Source: Oceanicaulis sp. BBD 1991-10
GTDB lineage: Bacteria > Pseudomonadota > Alphaproteobacteria > Caulobacterales > Maricaulaceae
Reading direction: 5' to 3'
Length of the DNA stretch: 64,000 nt
NCBI GenBank assembly: GCA_001657295.1
Contig: LYSW01000002.1
Coordinates: forward strand, 1-64,000
Shown: in pieces, positions 9,661 through 18,256 of the stretch
Position numbering within the stretch: the stretch's first letter is position 1
Layout of the letters: each line of letters opens with the position of its first letter
Made by a program: the position numbers and the translations under genes
Notes under the pieces: model-generated
Seen by the model: the letters and a program-made list of their open reading frames with translations, nothing else
What the model was told of the DNA's origin: nothing
Databases searched by the model: none

Positions 9661-10230
9661 ATGCTGACCGGCTGGCGAAAATCACGTGCGCGCAAGCGGG
9701 CGAAGGCCGCGCGGGGCGCCGCTCACGCCAGTCTGCCGGACGCCGGCCGGCGTCTGGTGGAGAATTTCCCGGACGAGATATGGCCAGCGGTGAACGCGGT
9801 GGTGGCGGGCTATCGGCCGATCCATGACGAGATCGACCCGACGCCGTTGATGGAGACCTTCCACTGCGAACAGGCGCGTCTTGCACTGCCCTGCGTCGCC
9901 GCCCGCGGCGAGCCCCTGGTGTTTCGCGGCTGGGCGCCCGGGCAGGATTTGATCACAGGCGCTTTCAAGGTGGAGGAGCCGGAGCCGAGCGCCCCGGAGC
10001 TGCAGCCCCAGCTGATCCTCGCCCCCATGCTCGGTTTTGACGAGAAGGGCCGCCGGCTGGGCTATGGCGCTGGCTTTTACGACCGCACGATCCAGCGCCT
10101 GCGCGCCAGCGGCTCGGTGACTGTCGTGGGCCTCGCCTTCAGCGCACAGAAGCTCTCCCGGACGCCGACGGACCGCTACGACATGCCGGTCGACTGGGTG
10201 ATCACGGAGGCCGAGGCCATTCGCTGTTAG
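9661..10230 (+). CDS. 5-formyltetrahydrofolate cyclo-ligase
   Basis: A 189-residue enzyme that converts 5-formyl-THF to 5,10-methenyl-THF with ATP. It has the basic N-terminal helix (RKRAKAARG), the central substrate region, and the signature GYGAGFYDR near residue 137. Length is normal. It sits right after the 6S RNA, as in many proteobacteria, and may be on the same transcript. Confidence 0.92.
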   Translation: MLTGWRKSRARKRAKAARGAAHASLPDAGRRLVENFPDEIWPAVNAVVAGYRPIHDEIDPTPLMETFHCEQARLALPCVAARGEPLVFRGWAPGQDLITGAFKVEEPEPSAPELQPQLILAPMLGFDEKGRRLGYGAGFYDRTIQRLRASGSVTVVGLAFSAQKLSRTPTDRYDMPVDWVITEAEAIRC

Positions 10231-10331
10231 GGCCGCCTGCGACAGAAATTGTAGCCATTCGTGACTTACTTGGGCCGCCGAAATCCCCTAAGGGCCTGCG
10301 CACGACAGATACTGACAGGAATGACACCGCC

Positions 10332-11447
10332 ATGATGCCCTTCATTGATCTCGCCACGCAGCGCGAACGCATTCGCGAGCAGCTGGACGCGACCCTGTCC
10401 AAAATCATCAATGAAGGCCGCTATATTTTCGGTCCTGAGGTGACCGAATTGGAGACGCGCCTGGCCGAATTCGGTCAGGCTTCCCACGCGCTGACCTGCG
10501 CGAACGGCACCGATGCGATCTCTTTGCCGTTGATGGCCTGGGAGATCGGCCCGGGCGACGCGGTCTTCGTGCCGAGCTTCACATTCGCGTCCACCGCCGA
10601 AGTCGTCGCGCTCCTGGGCGCCACGCCTGTTTTTGTCGACATCCTGCCGGACACCTATTGCATGGATCCCGACAGCTTGGCCGCCTCGATCGAGTGGGCC
10701 AAGGGCGAGCCGGGCCTGACGCCGCGGGCGGTCATCGCAGTCGACCTGTTCGGCCAGCCGGCGGATTACCCGGCGATCTCAACGCTCGCCAGATCCAATG
10801 GCCTCAAGCTGATCGCGGACAGCGCCCAGGGATTTGGCTGCACCCTCAACGACCAGCATCCGGTCGCCTGGGCGGATATCGCCACCGTCAGCTTTTATCC
10901 GGCCAAGCCGCTGGGCTGCTACGGCGATGGCGGCGCCGTGCTCACCAATGACGACGAGCTCGCGCATCTCATCAAGTCGCTGCGCAATCATGGCGAGGGC
11001 GAAGCGCGCTACGCCTATGACCGCATCGGCATGAACTCCCGCTTGGATACGCTTCAGGCCGGTGTCCTTTTGGCCAAGCTCGATGTCTTCGCCGACGAGA
11101 TCAATGGCCGCAATCGCGGCGCCGCGCTCTACCGGCGGGGATTGAGCAATGCGGTGAAGACGCCGGTGGTCATCGATGGCGGCGTTTCAGTGTGGGCGCA
11201 GTACACGATCGAGGTCGCGGACCGCGACGGCTTCCGCGCGAAACTGGGCGAAGCCGGCGTTCCGACCGCGGTCTACTATCCGGTCCCGATCCACGTGCAG
11301 CAGCCCTACGCGAAATACCCGCAGGCGCCCGGCGGTCTGCCGGCCACCGAAGCGGCGATGAGCCGGGTCGTGTCGCTGCCCATGGACGCCTATCTGGAAT
11401 CCGGCCGCGGCGCTCAAGTGGTTGAGGCGGTGCGAAACGCCCTATGA
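10332..11447 (+). CDS. DegT/DnrJ/EryC1/StrS family sugar aminotransferase
   Basis: A 371-residue PLP enzyme that aminates keto-sugars attached to a nucleotide. PLP is expected on K192 in SFYPAKPLGCYGDGG; D163 in ADSAQ would contact the pyridine nitrogen. NGTDA near 58-62 binds the PLP phosphate. The sequence most resembles the WbpE/DesV branch. Its stop overlaps the start of the following glycosyltransferase by four bases (ATGA), linking amino-sugar synthesis to its transfer. Two Met codons in a row open the frame. Confidence 0.92.
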   Translation: MMPFIDLATQRERIREQLDATLSKIINEGRYIFGPEVTELETRLAEFGQASHALTCANGTDAISLPLMAWEIGPGDAVFVPSFTFASTAEVVALLGATPVFVDILPDTYCMDPDSLAASIEWAKGEPGLTPRAVIAVDLFGQPADYPAISTLARSNGLKLIADSAQGFGCTLNDQHPVAWADIATVSFYPAKPLGCYGDGGAVLTNDDELAHLIKSLRNHGEGEARYAYDRIGMNSRLDTLQAGVLLAKLDVFADEINGRNRGAALYRRGLSNAVKTPVVIDGGVSVWAQYTIEVADRDGFRAKLGEAGVPTAVYYPVPIHVQQPYAKYPQAPGGLPATEAAMSRVVSLPMDAYLESGRGAQVVEAVRNAL

Positions 11448-12442
11448 CCGCGACGGCCGATATCGCGGTCCTGATCGTCGCCTATCGCAGCCGAGACACG
11501 CTGCCGCGCGTTCTTGAGGCGCTCCAGGCGCAGACAATGGCGCCGGCGCGGGCGTTGGTGCTGGAGAATGGCTCGCCGCCCGGCGAAGCGATCGACAGCG
11601 CGCTGGTCAACGGGCGCGCGGAGCTGATCATCAGCGAAGAGAATCTGGGGTTTGCGGCGGGCAATAACCGGCTGGCCGCAATGGTCGATCAGAGCTGGAT
11701 TTTCCTGCTCAATCCAGACGCCTTCCCGGAGCCGGACCTGATCGAGCGCCTCAACGAGGCGATCGAACGGTATCCGGACGTCGCCCTGTTCGGCTGCACT
11801 CAGACGGCGGACGGCGCGCCCGGCGTGCTTGACGGCGTCGGCGATGTCTACCACTTCACCGGCCTGCCTTACCGGGCGGGCTATGGACGCCGCCAGGCGC
11901 CGCCGCCGGACGGCGAAGTCTTCGGCCCCTGCGGCGCCGCGGCCCTGATCCGGCGCGACGTGTTTGAAACGCTGGGCGGGTTCGACGAAGACTTTTTCTG
12001 TTATGTCGAGGATGTGGATCTCGCCTTTCGGGCGCGGCTGCTGGGCCATCGCTGCATTCAGCTCAATGGCGCACGCGTCGCCCACAAGGGCTACGCGTCC
12101 TCTGGCCGCCGCTCGGAATTCGCCGCCTATCATGGCGCGCGCAACCGGTTTTGGACGTTTTTCAAGAATGTTCCCGGATGGCTGTTGTGGGCCCTGGCGC
12201 CGGTGCACCTCATCGTGACGGCTCTGCTTTGGCTGTCCGCCGCGCGGTTCGGCCTGTTCGGCGCATTCGGCCGCGCCATGCGCGACGCGGTCGCCGCCTG
12301 GCCCCGCCTGATGGAGAAGCGCCGCCATACCCAGGCCGCGCGATGCATTTCGACCTGGCGGGCGGCGCGCATGATGAGCTGGAACCCGGCGCGTTTGATC
12401 ACCCGCGCGGCCGATGTGCGGCCGCTTCGGCCCGATCCTTGA
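11444..12442 (+). CDS. GT2 family glycosyltransferase
   Basis: A 332-residue transferase with an N-terminal GT-A domain (IAVLIVAYRS, then the NPDA donor/metal motif) and the D-V-D-L-x-F-R-x-R segment typical of rhamnosyltransferase-like GT2 enzymes. A hydrophobic helix around 245-268 may anchor it to the inner membrane. It is translationally coupled to the sugar aminotransferase, so a donor carrying an amino sugar is a fair guess. It converges on the exostosin-like gene. Confidence 0.87.
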   Translation: MTATADIAVLIVAYRSRDTLPRVLEALQAQTMAPARALVLENGSPPGEAIDSALVNGRAELIISEENLGFAAGNNRLAAMVDQSWIFLLNPDAFPEPDLIERLNEAIERYPDVALFGCTQTADGAPGVLDGVGDVYHFTGLPYRAGYGRRQAPPPDGEVFGPCGAAALIRRDVFETLGGFDEDFFCYVEDVDLAFRARLLGHRCIQLNGARVAHKGYASSGRRSEFAAYHGARNRFWTFFKNVPGWLLWALAPVHLIVTALLWLSAARFGLFGAFGRAMRDAVAAWPRLMEKRRHTQAARCISTWRAARMMSWNPARLITRAADVRPLRPDP

Positions 12443-12455
12443 AGACCTCTCGCGG

Positions 12456-13427
12456 CTAGTCGAGGCGGTCGATCTCCGCTTCGATCTTCGCCCACCAATA
12501 GTCGATCGACAGGCGGCGAATGACTTCCTCGCGCCTGTCGCCATGCCAGCGCGTCCACATTTCGCGGCCCTGTTCGAGCATGTCGGAGTTCAAAGCGTCT
12601 TCACGCCAGTCGTCGACAAATAGGACAGGCATCTCTTCATAGGCCGGCGCCAAAGCGCTGCGGCGGATGATCGGAATGCACCCGCAGAGCATCGCCTGCC
12701 AGGCTTTCGGCGAGGGATCCAGGCCGCCGCCTTCCACGCAGAGCGCGAATGCATAACTCTGCAGCAAGTCCTCAAAGGCGGCGGGTGCGATCTCCTCGGT
12801 TCGAGCATCGGCGAAGTCCGACCAGGCATGCGCCGCGAGATCGCTGACCCGCCGGCGCGGCTCCCATTGCTCGCCGCTGCGGACCCTGTGGGCGCACAAC
12901 ACCCGGAAACGCCGTTGATCCAGTCCGGGGCAATCAGGAATGCGCACGCCGTGCGGCGCTTCACCGTCGGGAAAGACCAGCCCCAACGGCATGGGCCTGA
13001 ATTTCCGGCTCGTGACCGCGTCGAGATTTTCACAGAACCAGGCCGAGACCATCGGGCTGGCCAGCGTGGTTTCGATCACGCGCCGGATCTCGGGGCCGAA
13101 GGGCGGCCATCGCCTGTCGATCTGGTTTGGGATGGTGAGATCTTCAGAGCCGGTGATCAAGACGATCCGCCGTTGCAGTTTGGGCAGAATTTCGCAGCCC
13201 CAATGCAGCAGCGCGTCGGGGTGCCGCATGGAAATGAAGATGGTTCGAGGATGCGCGTGCGTGGTCCGCTTGAACAGTCCGATGCTCGACCGTCCTTCAA
13301 TCCGGCCGCCGCTGAGCACCACCCAATCGCACTTGGCGGCGACGCCCGTGAATCGTTTCGCCTCCAGATCGGGACCCTTGGGAAATAGGCGCGTCGTCAG
13401 AGGGTGGAAACGCCGGTCAGAGGGCAT
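12456..13427 (-). CDS. Exostosin (GT47)-like glycosyltransferase
   Basis: A 323-residue protein. The C-terminal half has the exostosin-type donor site: F-A-L-C-V-E-G-G-G followed by K-A-W-Q-A-M-L-C-G-C-I-P-I-I near residues 232-256, then a short LFVDDW segment. This block recurs in bacterial GT47-like transferases. The N-terminal half is not recognisable. Its start lies 11 bases inside the upstream sulfotransferase gene on the same strand, so the two probably act on the same glycan. Confidence 0.72.
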   Translation of the reverse strand: MPSDRRFHPLTTRLFPKGPDLEAKRFTGVAAKCDWVVLSGGRIEGRSSIGLFKRTTHAHPRTIFISMRHPDALLHWGCEILPKLQRRIVLITGSEDLTIPNQIDRRWPPFGPEIRRVIETTLASPMVSAWFCENLDAVTSRKFRPMPLGLVFPDGEAPHGVRIPDCPGLDQRRFRVLCAHRVRSGEQWEPRRRVSDLAAHAWSDFADARTEEIAPAAFEDLLQSYAFALCVEGGGLDPSPKAWQAMLCGCIPIIRRSALAPAYEEMPVLFVDDWREDALNSDMLEQGREMWTRWHGDRREEVIRRLSIDYWWAKIEAEIDRLD

Positions 13428-14109
13428 GGGTCTGGAGTTGCTTTAGAAGCGCGGCGGCCGGTTCCGGCGGCGGCTCGCTATCCTCGGCCTGGTTGCGGCG
13501 CAACGCGCCGGCGAACAGAGCGGCGCCGCCGCTGTCATCCAGTCCGAGAGCGCGAGTCGCCTTCGCCATCGCCGCTCGGACCTCCTCCTCGGAAGCCGAA
13601 AAGTCGATCAGCGGAAAGGGCCGTTGCTGATACCAATCGAGCAGGCGCCGATTATATGTCTCCCAAAGCTGCACGCCCGCTTCAATCGCCATTCCGTTGC
13701 GGGCGTTCAGCGAGCGGGCCACCTCCAGAGGGTGCCGGAAAACGCCCACCAGTTTCGCGGCCGGCAAGACGTCCAGCCAGCCCTGAAGCACCAGAACCGT
13801 GCGCGGGTCCTTAAAACCCCAGAGCGGCTGACCGCGCCGGGATTCGATGAATAAGTCGCGCACAGCCAGGTGAAGCTTGCCCCATTCCACCTGCTCGGGC
13901 GGGTCGAACCAGTCGCCGCCATTTTTCTGAAGCAAGTCGTTGTGCATGTATAGGATCGAGGCCGCTTCCTGCAGGCCGGAGCGGTTGTGCGTGAAGCCCT
14001 GGTCGAGGACCTCGCCGAGATAAAGGCCGGCTTGCCTGAGCACCCCGGTCAGGGCGCTGGTTCCGCTTCGATGCATGCCAAGGATGATGATCGGCGGCTG
14101 TATAGACAC
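13417..14109 (-). CDS. Sulfotransferase family protein
   Basis: A 230-residue protein. The N-terminal loop ILGMHRSGTSAL is the 5'-phosphosulfate-binding site of PAPS-dependent sulfotransferases, and GVFRHPLEVARSL is the 3'-phosphate-binding segment. It likely sulfates a surface glycan or lipid. The apparent start is GTG with a weak ribosome binding site. It overlaps the exostosin-like gene by 11 bases. Some members of this fold have non-sulfating roles in polysaccharide loci, so the exact reaction is uncertain. Confidence 0.8.
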   Translation of the reverse strand: MSIQPPIIILGMHRSGTSALTGVLRQAGLYLGEVLDQGFTHNRSGLQEAASILYMHNDLLQKNGGDWFDPPEQVEWGKLHLAVRDLFIESRRGQPLWGFKDPRTVLVLQGWLDVLPAAKLVGVFRHPLEVARSLNARNGMAIEAGVQLWETYNRRLLDWYQQRPFPLIDFSASEEEVRAAMAKATRALGLDDSGGAALFAGALRRNQAEDSEPPPEPAAALLKQLQTHAL

Positions 14110-14368
14110 AAAAAACCCGTTTCAAGACAAACGCATGATGAGGCGAATATGAGAATTTGCGGCGAGCGTGTCAAAGCGCGCGAGCGCGCCTGTCTGAAGA
14201 CCGTCATCGCCGCCGGCCGGGCGGTCTCGGATCAAGGATTGGCGGCGCGCCGGCGGCGGCCGCGGCCCGGTCCGCCACCTGTGTGACGGCAGGCCGCAGC
14301 GCCTTGTGTTGGCAAGGCGTTTCACCGGTCCTAGAACGCGCGTTCAAGGAAAAAAGGCGTGCACGTTC

Positions 14369-15139
14369 ATGGGCGCAGTCAGCGTAGAAACCATCCAATC
14401 GGTCAAGCATTACACCGACCGTCTGTTCGCCTTCCGCGTCAGCCGGCCGCAAAGCTTCCGCTTCCGGTCCGGCGAATTCGTCATGCTGGGGCTCAAGGTG
14501 GACGGCAAACCGCTGCTTCGCGCCTACTCCGTCGCCAGTCCGAGCTGGGATGAGGAACTTGAGTTCTTCTCCATCAAGGTTCCCAACGGTCCCTTGACCT
14601 CGCGGCTTCAGCACATCCAGCCCGGCGACGAAATTCTGCTGGGCACGAAGGCGGTCGGCACGCTGGTCCTCGACGCCTTGCTGCCCGGCAAGCGGCTTTA
14701 TCTATTGTCCACCGGGACGGGGATTGCGCCCTTCGCCTCCATCATCCGCGACCCGGACACTTATGAGCGCTATGAGCAAGTCATCCTGACCCATACCTGC
14801 CGCGAGGTCGCCGAACTCGCCTATGGTCAGGAATTGGTCGCCGCCGTACGCGAAGATCCGCTGGTCGGCGAATTTGTCGGTGACAAGCTGGTCTACTACC
14901 CGTCGGTCACGCGCGAACCCTTCGAGCGCCAAGGCCGGATCACCAAGCTCATGGATGACGGCGTGATCTATGAGGAGCTGGCCGTGCCGGCGCTCAATCC
15001 GGAGACCGACCGCGTGATGATCTGCGGCTCCATGGATATGCTCGAAGACTGCAAGGCCCGGTGCGAACAGGCCGGTCTCACCGAAGGCTCGAACGCCCGC
15101 CCCGCCGAGTTCGTCATTGAGAAGGCCTTCGTCGGTTAA
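14369..15139 (+). CDS. fpr: Ferredoxin-NADP reductase
   Basis: A 256-residue soluble flavoprotein passing electrons between NADPH and ferredoxin. It shows the FAD motif RAYSVAS, the NADP-domain start LLSTGTGIAPFASIIRD, the MICGSMDML segment, and a C-terminus ending in FVG, typical of bacterial subclass I FNRs with a C-terminal extension. The frame is open upstream to 14306, but the conserved sequence starts at the ATG at 14369. A YmdB-like phosphoesterase follows after 84 bases. Confidence 0.93.
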   Translation: MGAVSVETIQSVKHYTDRLFAFRVSRPQSFRFRSGEFVMLGLKVDGKPLLRAYSVASPSWDEELEFFSIKVPNGPLTSRLQHIQPGDEILLGTKAVGTLVLDALLPGKRLYLLSTGTGIAPFASIIRDPDTYERYEQVILTHTCREVAELAYGQELVAAVREDPLVGEFVGDKLVYYPSVTREPFERQGRITKLMDDGVIYEELAVPALNPETDRVMICGSMDMLEDCKARCEQAGLTEGSNARPAEFVIEKAFVG

Positions 15140-15223
15140 GGCGGCGCGCCGCAGCCTGCTGCCGCCGGCGTGGCGCGCCCCGACGGCGCGCGCTATATCC
15201 GCAGCCAAGCGGAGAGGTCAGCG

Positions 15224-16033
15224 ATGCGCATCGGATTTTTGGGCGACGTGGTCGGCAAGACGGGCCGGGAAGGGATCATTGATCATCTGCCCGGTCTGCG
15301 CGACCGACACAGCCTTGATTTCGTCATTGTCAATGCGGAGAACGCGGCGGGCGGCTTCGGCATCACCGAACGCACCGCCAACGAGCTCTATGACGCAGGC
15401 GCGGACGTTCTCACGCTTGGCAATCACGCATGGGATCAGAATGAGGCGCTGACCTATATCGAGCGCGAACCGCGCTTATTGCGCCCGGTCAATTATCCGG
15501 AAGGCGCAGCGCCCGGACGCGGCGCGTCGCTGTATGATTTGCCGGACGGGCGCCGAATCCTGGTCATGAATGTGATGCTGCGCCTTTACATGCAGCCGCT
15601 GGAAGACCCATTTGCGGCGGTCGACCGGGAATTGAACGCGGCGCCGCTGGGCGCGGTGGCGGACGCCATCGTCGTCGACATGCATGGCGAAGCGACGAGC
15701 GAGAAAATGGCCATGGGCGTTTACTGCGACGGCCGGGCGAGCCTTGTCGTGGGCACGCACACCCATGTGCCGACGGCGGATCACCGCATCCTGGCGGGCG
15801 GCACCGCCTATCAGACCGATGCGGGCATGTGCGGCGACTATGATTCCGTCATCGGGATGGACAAGGAAGAACCGCTTAACCGCTTCGTGACCCATATGCG
15901 CTCGTCACGCTTCCAGCCGGCCACCGGCGAGTCGACCGTGTGCGGTCTCATCATCGAAACCGACGATTCCACCGGCCTGGCGACCTCCTGCGAGCCTGTG
16001 CGGGTCGGCGGGGTCCTGGCGCCGGCCGAATAG
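15224..16033 (+). CDS. TIGR00282/YmdB-like metallophosphoesterase
   Basis: A 269-residue calcineurin-fold phosphoesterase. Metal-binding blocks are in order: FLGDVVGKTGR, VNAENAAGGFG, LGNHAWDQ, DMHGEATSE and GTHTHVPTAD. Bacillus YmdB of this family hydrolyses cyclic nucleotides and affects biofilm formation; the substrate here is inferred. GGAGAGG lies seven bases before the ATG at 15224, fixing the start. An aldo/keto reductase follows after three bases, so they are co-transcribed. Confidence 0.92.
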   Translation: MRIGFLGDVVGKTGREGIIDHLPGLRDRHSLDFVIVNAENAAGGFGITERTANELYDAGADVLTLGNHAWDQNEALTYIEREPRLLRPVNYPEGAAPGRGASLYDLPDGRRILVMNVMLRLYMQPLEDPFAAVDRELNAAPLGAVADAIVVDMHGEATSEKMAMGVYCDGRASLVVGTHTHVPTADHRILAGGTAYQTDAGMCGDYDSVIGMDKEEPLNRFVTHMRSSRFQPATGESTVCGLIIETDDSTGLATSCEPVRVGGVLAPAE

Positions 16034-16036
16034 GCC

Positions 16037-16834
16037 ATGGCCCCTCCGCCTGATCGTCTCTCGCGCATCGGCTTCGGCGTCTCCGGCGCCCATGGCACGC
16101 CGCTTGTCTCGCGTGAGCAGACCGTGCGCCTGATCGAGCAGGCGGTCGATCTGGGAATCACGGCGTTCGACACCGCCCCGGCTTACGGCGCCGGCGAAGC
16201 GGAGCGGCGTTTGGCGGCCGCCCTGCGGCGGCTGGATCGGGACCGGTTGCACATCTCCACCAAGGCGGGATTGTTCAGCTTCGGCCTGGCCGGCCGGCGC
16301 CGCGATTTCCGGCCGGACGCGATTGAGGCGAGCCTTCTGACCAGCCTGGACCGCCTGGGCGTAGAGGGCGTCGACACGCTCTTCCTGCACGGAGCCTCCG
16401 CCCAGGAATGGACGCCGGCGCTTCTCCGGCGGTTGCGGGATCTGAAATCGGCCGGGGCTTTCCGGCGCTTGGGCGCCGCCGGGCGCGGCGCGGAGCTGGA
16501 TGCGGCGATCGCCACCGACATGCTCGACGCCGTCATGGCGCCCGTGCATCCCTTCCTGTCAGACGCCGAAGAGGACCGGTTGGGACGCATCGAAGACGCG
16601 GGCTTGTCGCTCTTCGCCATTGAAACCTCCGGCGACGCGCCGGCGCCGTTCCGACTGCCCCGCAGCGGCCCGGACCTTTATGCCTGCGCCAAGCGTTTGC
16701 GGGCGACGCCGGGGCGCGGCCGGGTCCCGGCGGCGGCCGGGCTGTCGGCGGCGCTGGCGCGGCCTATGGTCAAGTGCGCGTTCATGACGACCACCCGCCC
16801 GCGGCATCTGGCGTCCAACGCGGCGCGCGCCTAG
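16037..16834 (+). CDS. Aldo/keto reductase family protein
   Basis: A 265-residue protein with an AKR barrel. The catalytic set is visible: D and Y in FDTAPAYG, K in ISTKAG, and H in LFLHG. At 265 residues it is shorter than typical members (about 300-330), and the NADPH-binding C-terminal part is poorly conserved. Substrate unknown; AKRs in sugar loci often reduce keto-sugars. It follows the YmdB-like gene by three bases and converges on the epimerase with overlapping stops. Confidence 0.82.
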   Translation: MAPPPDRLSRIGFGVSGAHGTPLVSREQTVRLIEQAVDLGITAFDTAPAYGAGEAERRLAAALRRLDRDRLHISTKAGLFSFGLAGRRRDFRPDAIEASLLTSLDRLGVEGVDTLFLHGASAQEWTPALLRRLRDLKSAGAFRRLGAAGRGAELDAAIATDMLDAVMAPVHPFLSDAEEDRLGRIEDAGLSLFAIETSGDAPAPFRLPRSGPDLYACAKRLRATPGRGRVPAAAGLSAALARPMVKCAFMTTTRPRHLASNAARA

Positions 16835-17814
16835 CTCGCGCGCGAGCTCCGCTGAGCGTCCTTCCAGGCGCGGAACCAGTCGGCGAAGGCGGAGACGCCG
16901 TCCGTCAGGGAGGTGCGCGGCGTCGGGCCATAGGCGGCCTGAAGCCGGCTGGTGTCGGCCCAGGTGTTCGAAACATCGCCCGGCTGGGCGTCGATCAGGT
17001 GCGTGACGGCGTTCACGCCCAGCGCGGCTTCCAGGGCCGTGACCAACGCCAAGGTGTCCACCGGCGAGGATCCACCGATGTTGAACACCCGGTCTCCCGG
17101 CCCGGGCGCGTCCTGCGTGACCGCCAGCAAGACCGGCACGATATCGGCGATGAATGTGAAGTCGCGCCGATTGCGGCCGTGATTGAACAGGCTGATGGGC
17201 GCGCCTTGAAGCATTTTCTCGGCGAAGGAGAAATACGCCATGTCCGGCCGGCCCCACGGACCGTAGACGGTGAAAAACCGCAAGCCCGTCAGCGGGAGAC
17301 CATAAAGATGCGCATAGGTGGCGCTCATCAGCTCGTCGGCGCGCTTGGTGGCGGCATATAGCGACACCGGACGATCGACCGGATCGGTTTCCTTGAACGC
17401 GCCTTCGCGCTCGCCATAGACCGAACTGGAAGACGCATAGACTAGATGCTTGAGGTCCGAGCCCAAGGCGCGGCCCGCCTCCAGCACCGACAAATGGCCG
17501 CTGATATTGGAATGGGTGTAGGCGAACGGATTTTCCAAGGAGTGCCGGACGCCGGCCTGGGCCGCCAGGTGCAGAATGCGCTCCGGGCGAACACTTAAGG
17601 TCAGCGCCTTGAACGCCTCCGCCTCGGCCAGGTCGAGCAGTTCAAACCGGAACCCGTCCAGGCGCTCCAGCTCCGCCAGACGCGCCTGCTTCAAGCGCAC
17701 GTCATAATAGTCGGTCAGGCAGTCGACGCCGACGACAGGGACGCCGCGCTGCAGGAAGGCTCGCGCGGTGTGAAAGCCGATGAATCCGGCTGCGCCTGTG
17801 ACCAGCACCGTCAT
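16831..17814 (-). CDS. NAD-dependent epimerase, UDP-glucuronate 4-epimerase type
   Basis: A 327-residue extended SDR. It has TGAAGFIG at the N-terminus, a DCLTDYYDVRLK segment characteristic of UDP-glucuronate/UDP-GlcNAc 4-epimerases, YASSSSVYGE, and YAATK as YxxxK. It likely makes UDP-galacturonate or a related donor for capsule or LPS. Homology starts at the Met at 17814; the upstream in-frame extension is not conserved-looking. It converges on the aldo/keto reductase gene with a four-base overlap. Confidence 0.9.
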   Translation of the reverse strand: MTVLVTGAAGFIGFHTARAFLQRGVPVVGVDCLTDYYDVRLKQARLAELERLDGFRFELLDLAEAEAFKALTLSVRPERILHLAAQAGVRHSLENPFAYTHSNISGHLSVLEAGRALGSDLKHLVYASSSSVYGEREGAFKETDPVDRPVSLYAATKRADELMSATYAHLYGLPLTGLRFFTVYGPWGRPDMAYFSFAEKMLQGAPISLFNHGRNRRDFTFIADIVPVLLAVTQDAPGPGDRVFNIGGSSPVDTLALVTALEAALGVNAVTHLIDAQPGDVSNTWADTSRLQAAYGPTPRTSLTDGVSAFADWFRAWKDAQRSSRAS

Positions 17815-18256
17815 GCGTGCGCCCGCCCCTTCGGGTTTCAATGCGGCGCGCACATTGCCCGCAAAGCTGTTGATTTGTCACGCCGTGCGCTGCGTTGAGC
17901 GCGTCAAACCCTGCAATGGCGCGCCGGATGTTGCACCCGGGCCCCGGTCAGGGCGAGGGCCCGACCTTCGTGAGATATCGAACAATGACAAGCCGCCGCA
18001 TCGCCGAGGGGAGCGCCTTCGGCGTGAATAACCGACCGGGCGTGCGAACTGGCGCCTTGGCTCAGGGCCTGTCCGAGGTTCCAGGTTTAGGGCGGCTCGT
18101 CAGCTTTGGAGCGGCGCTGGGCGAATTGCGCGCACCCTGACACGGGTGCGGAGGTCTTGCCCCGCCGGATGCGGTTTCGGTCAAAACGACGCCTTGCGCC
18201 AGGAGTGACTCGCGGCACACTGGTGCAGTGCAGCACTCCAGCCAAAGGTCGGTCAC
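17815..18256. other. 442-base gap upstream of serA
   Basis: No clear gene. A 51-codon frame at 17984-18140 (+) has fair coding character but no good ribosome binding site and no known motif. The stretch holds a GC-rich inverted repeat (GGGCCC arms near 17940-17965) and, just before serA, a repetitive TGCAGTGCAGCA segment. The serA promoter must lie here. No serC lies next to serA, although the two are often adjacent in alphaproteobacteria. Confidence 0.4.
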
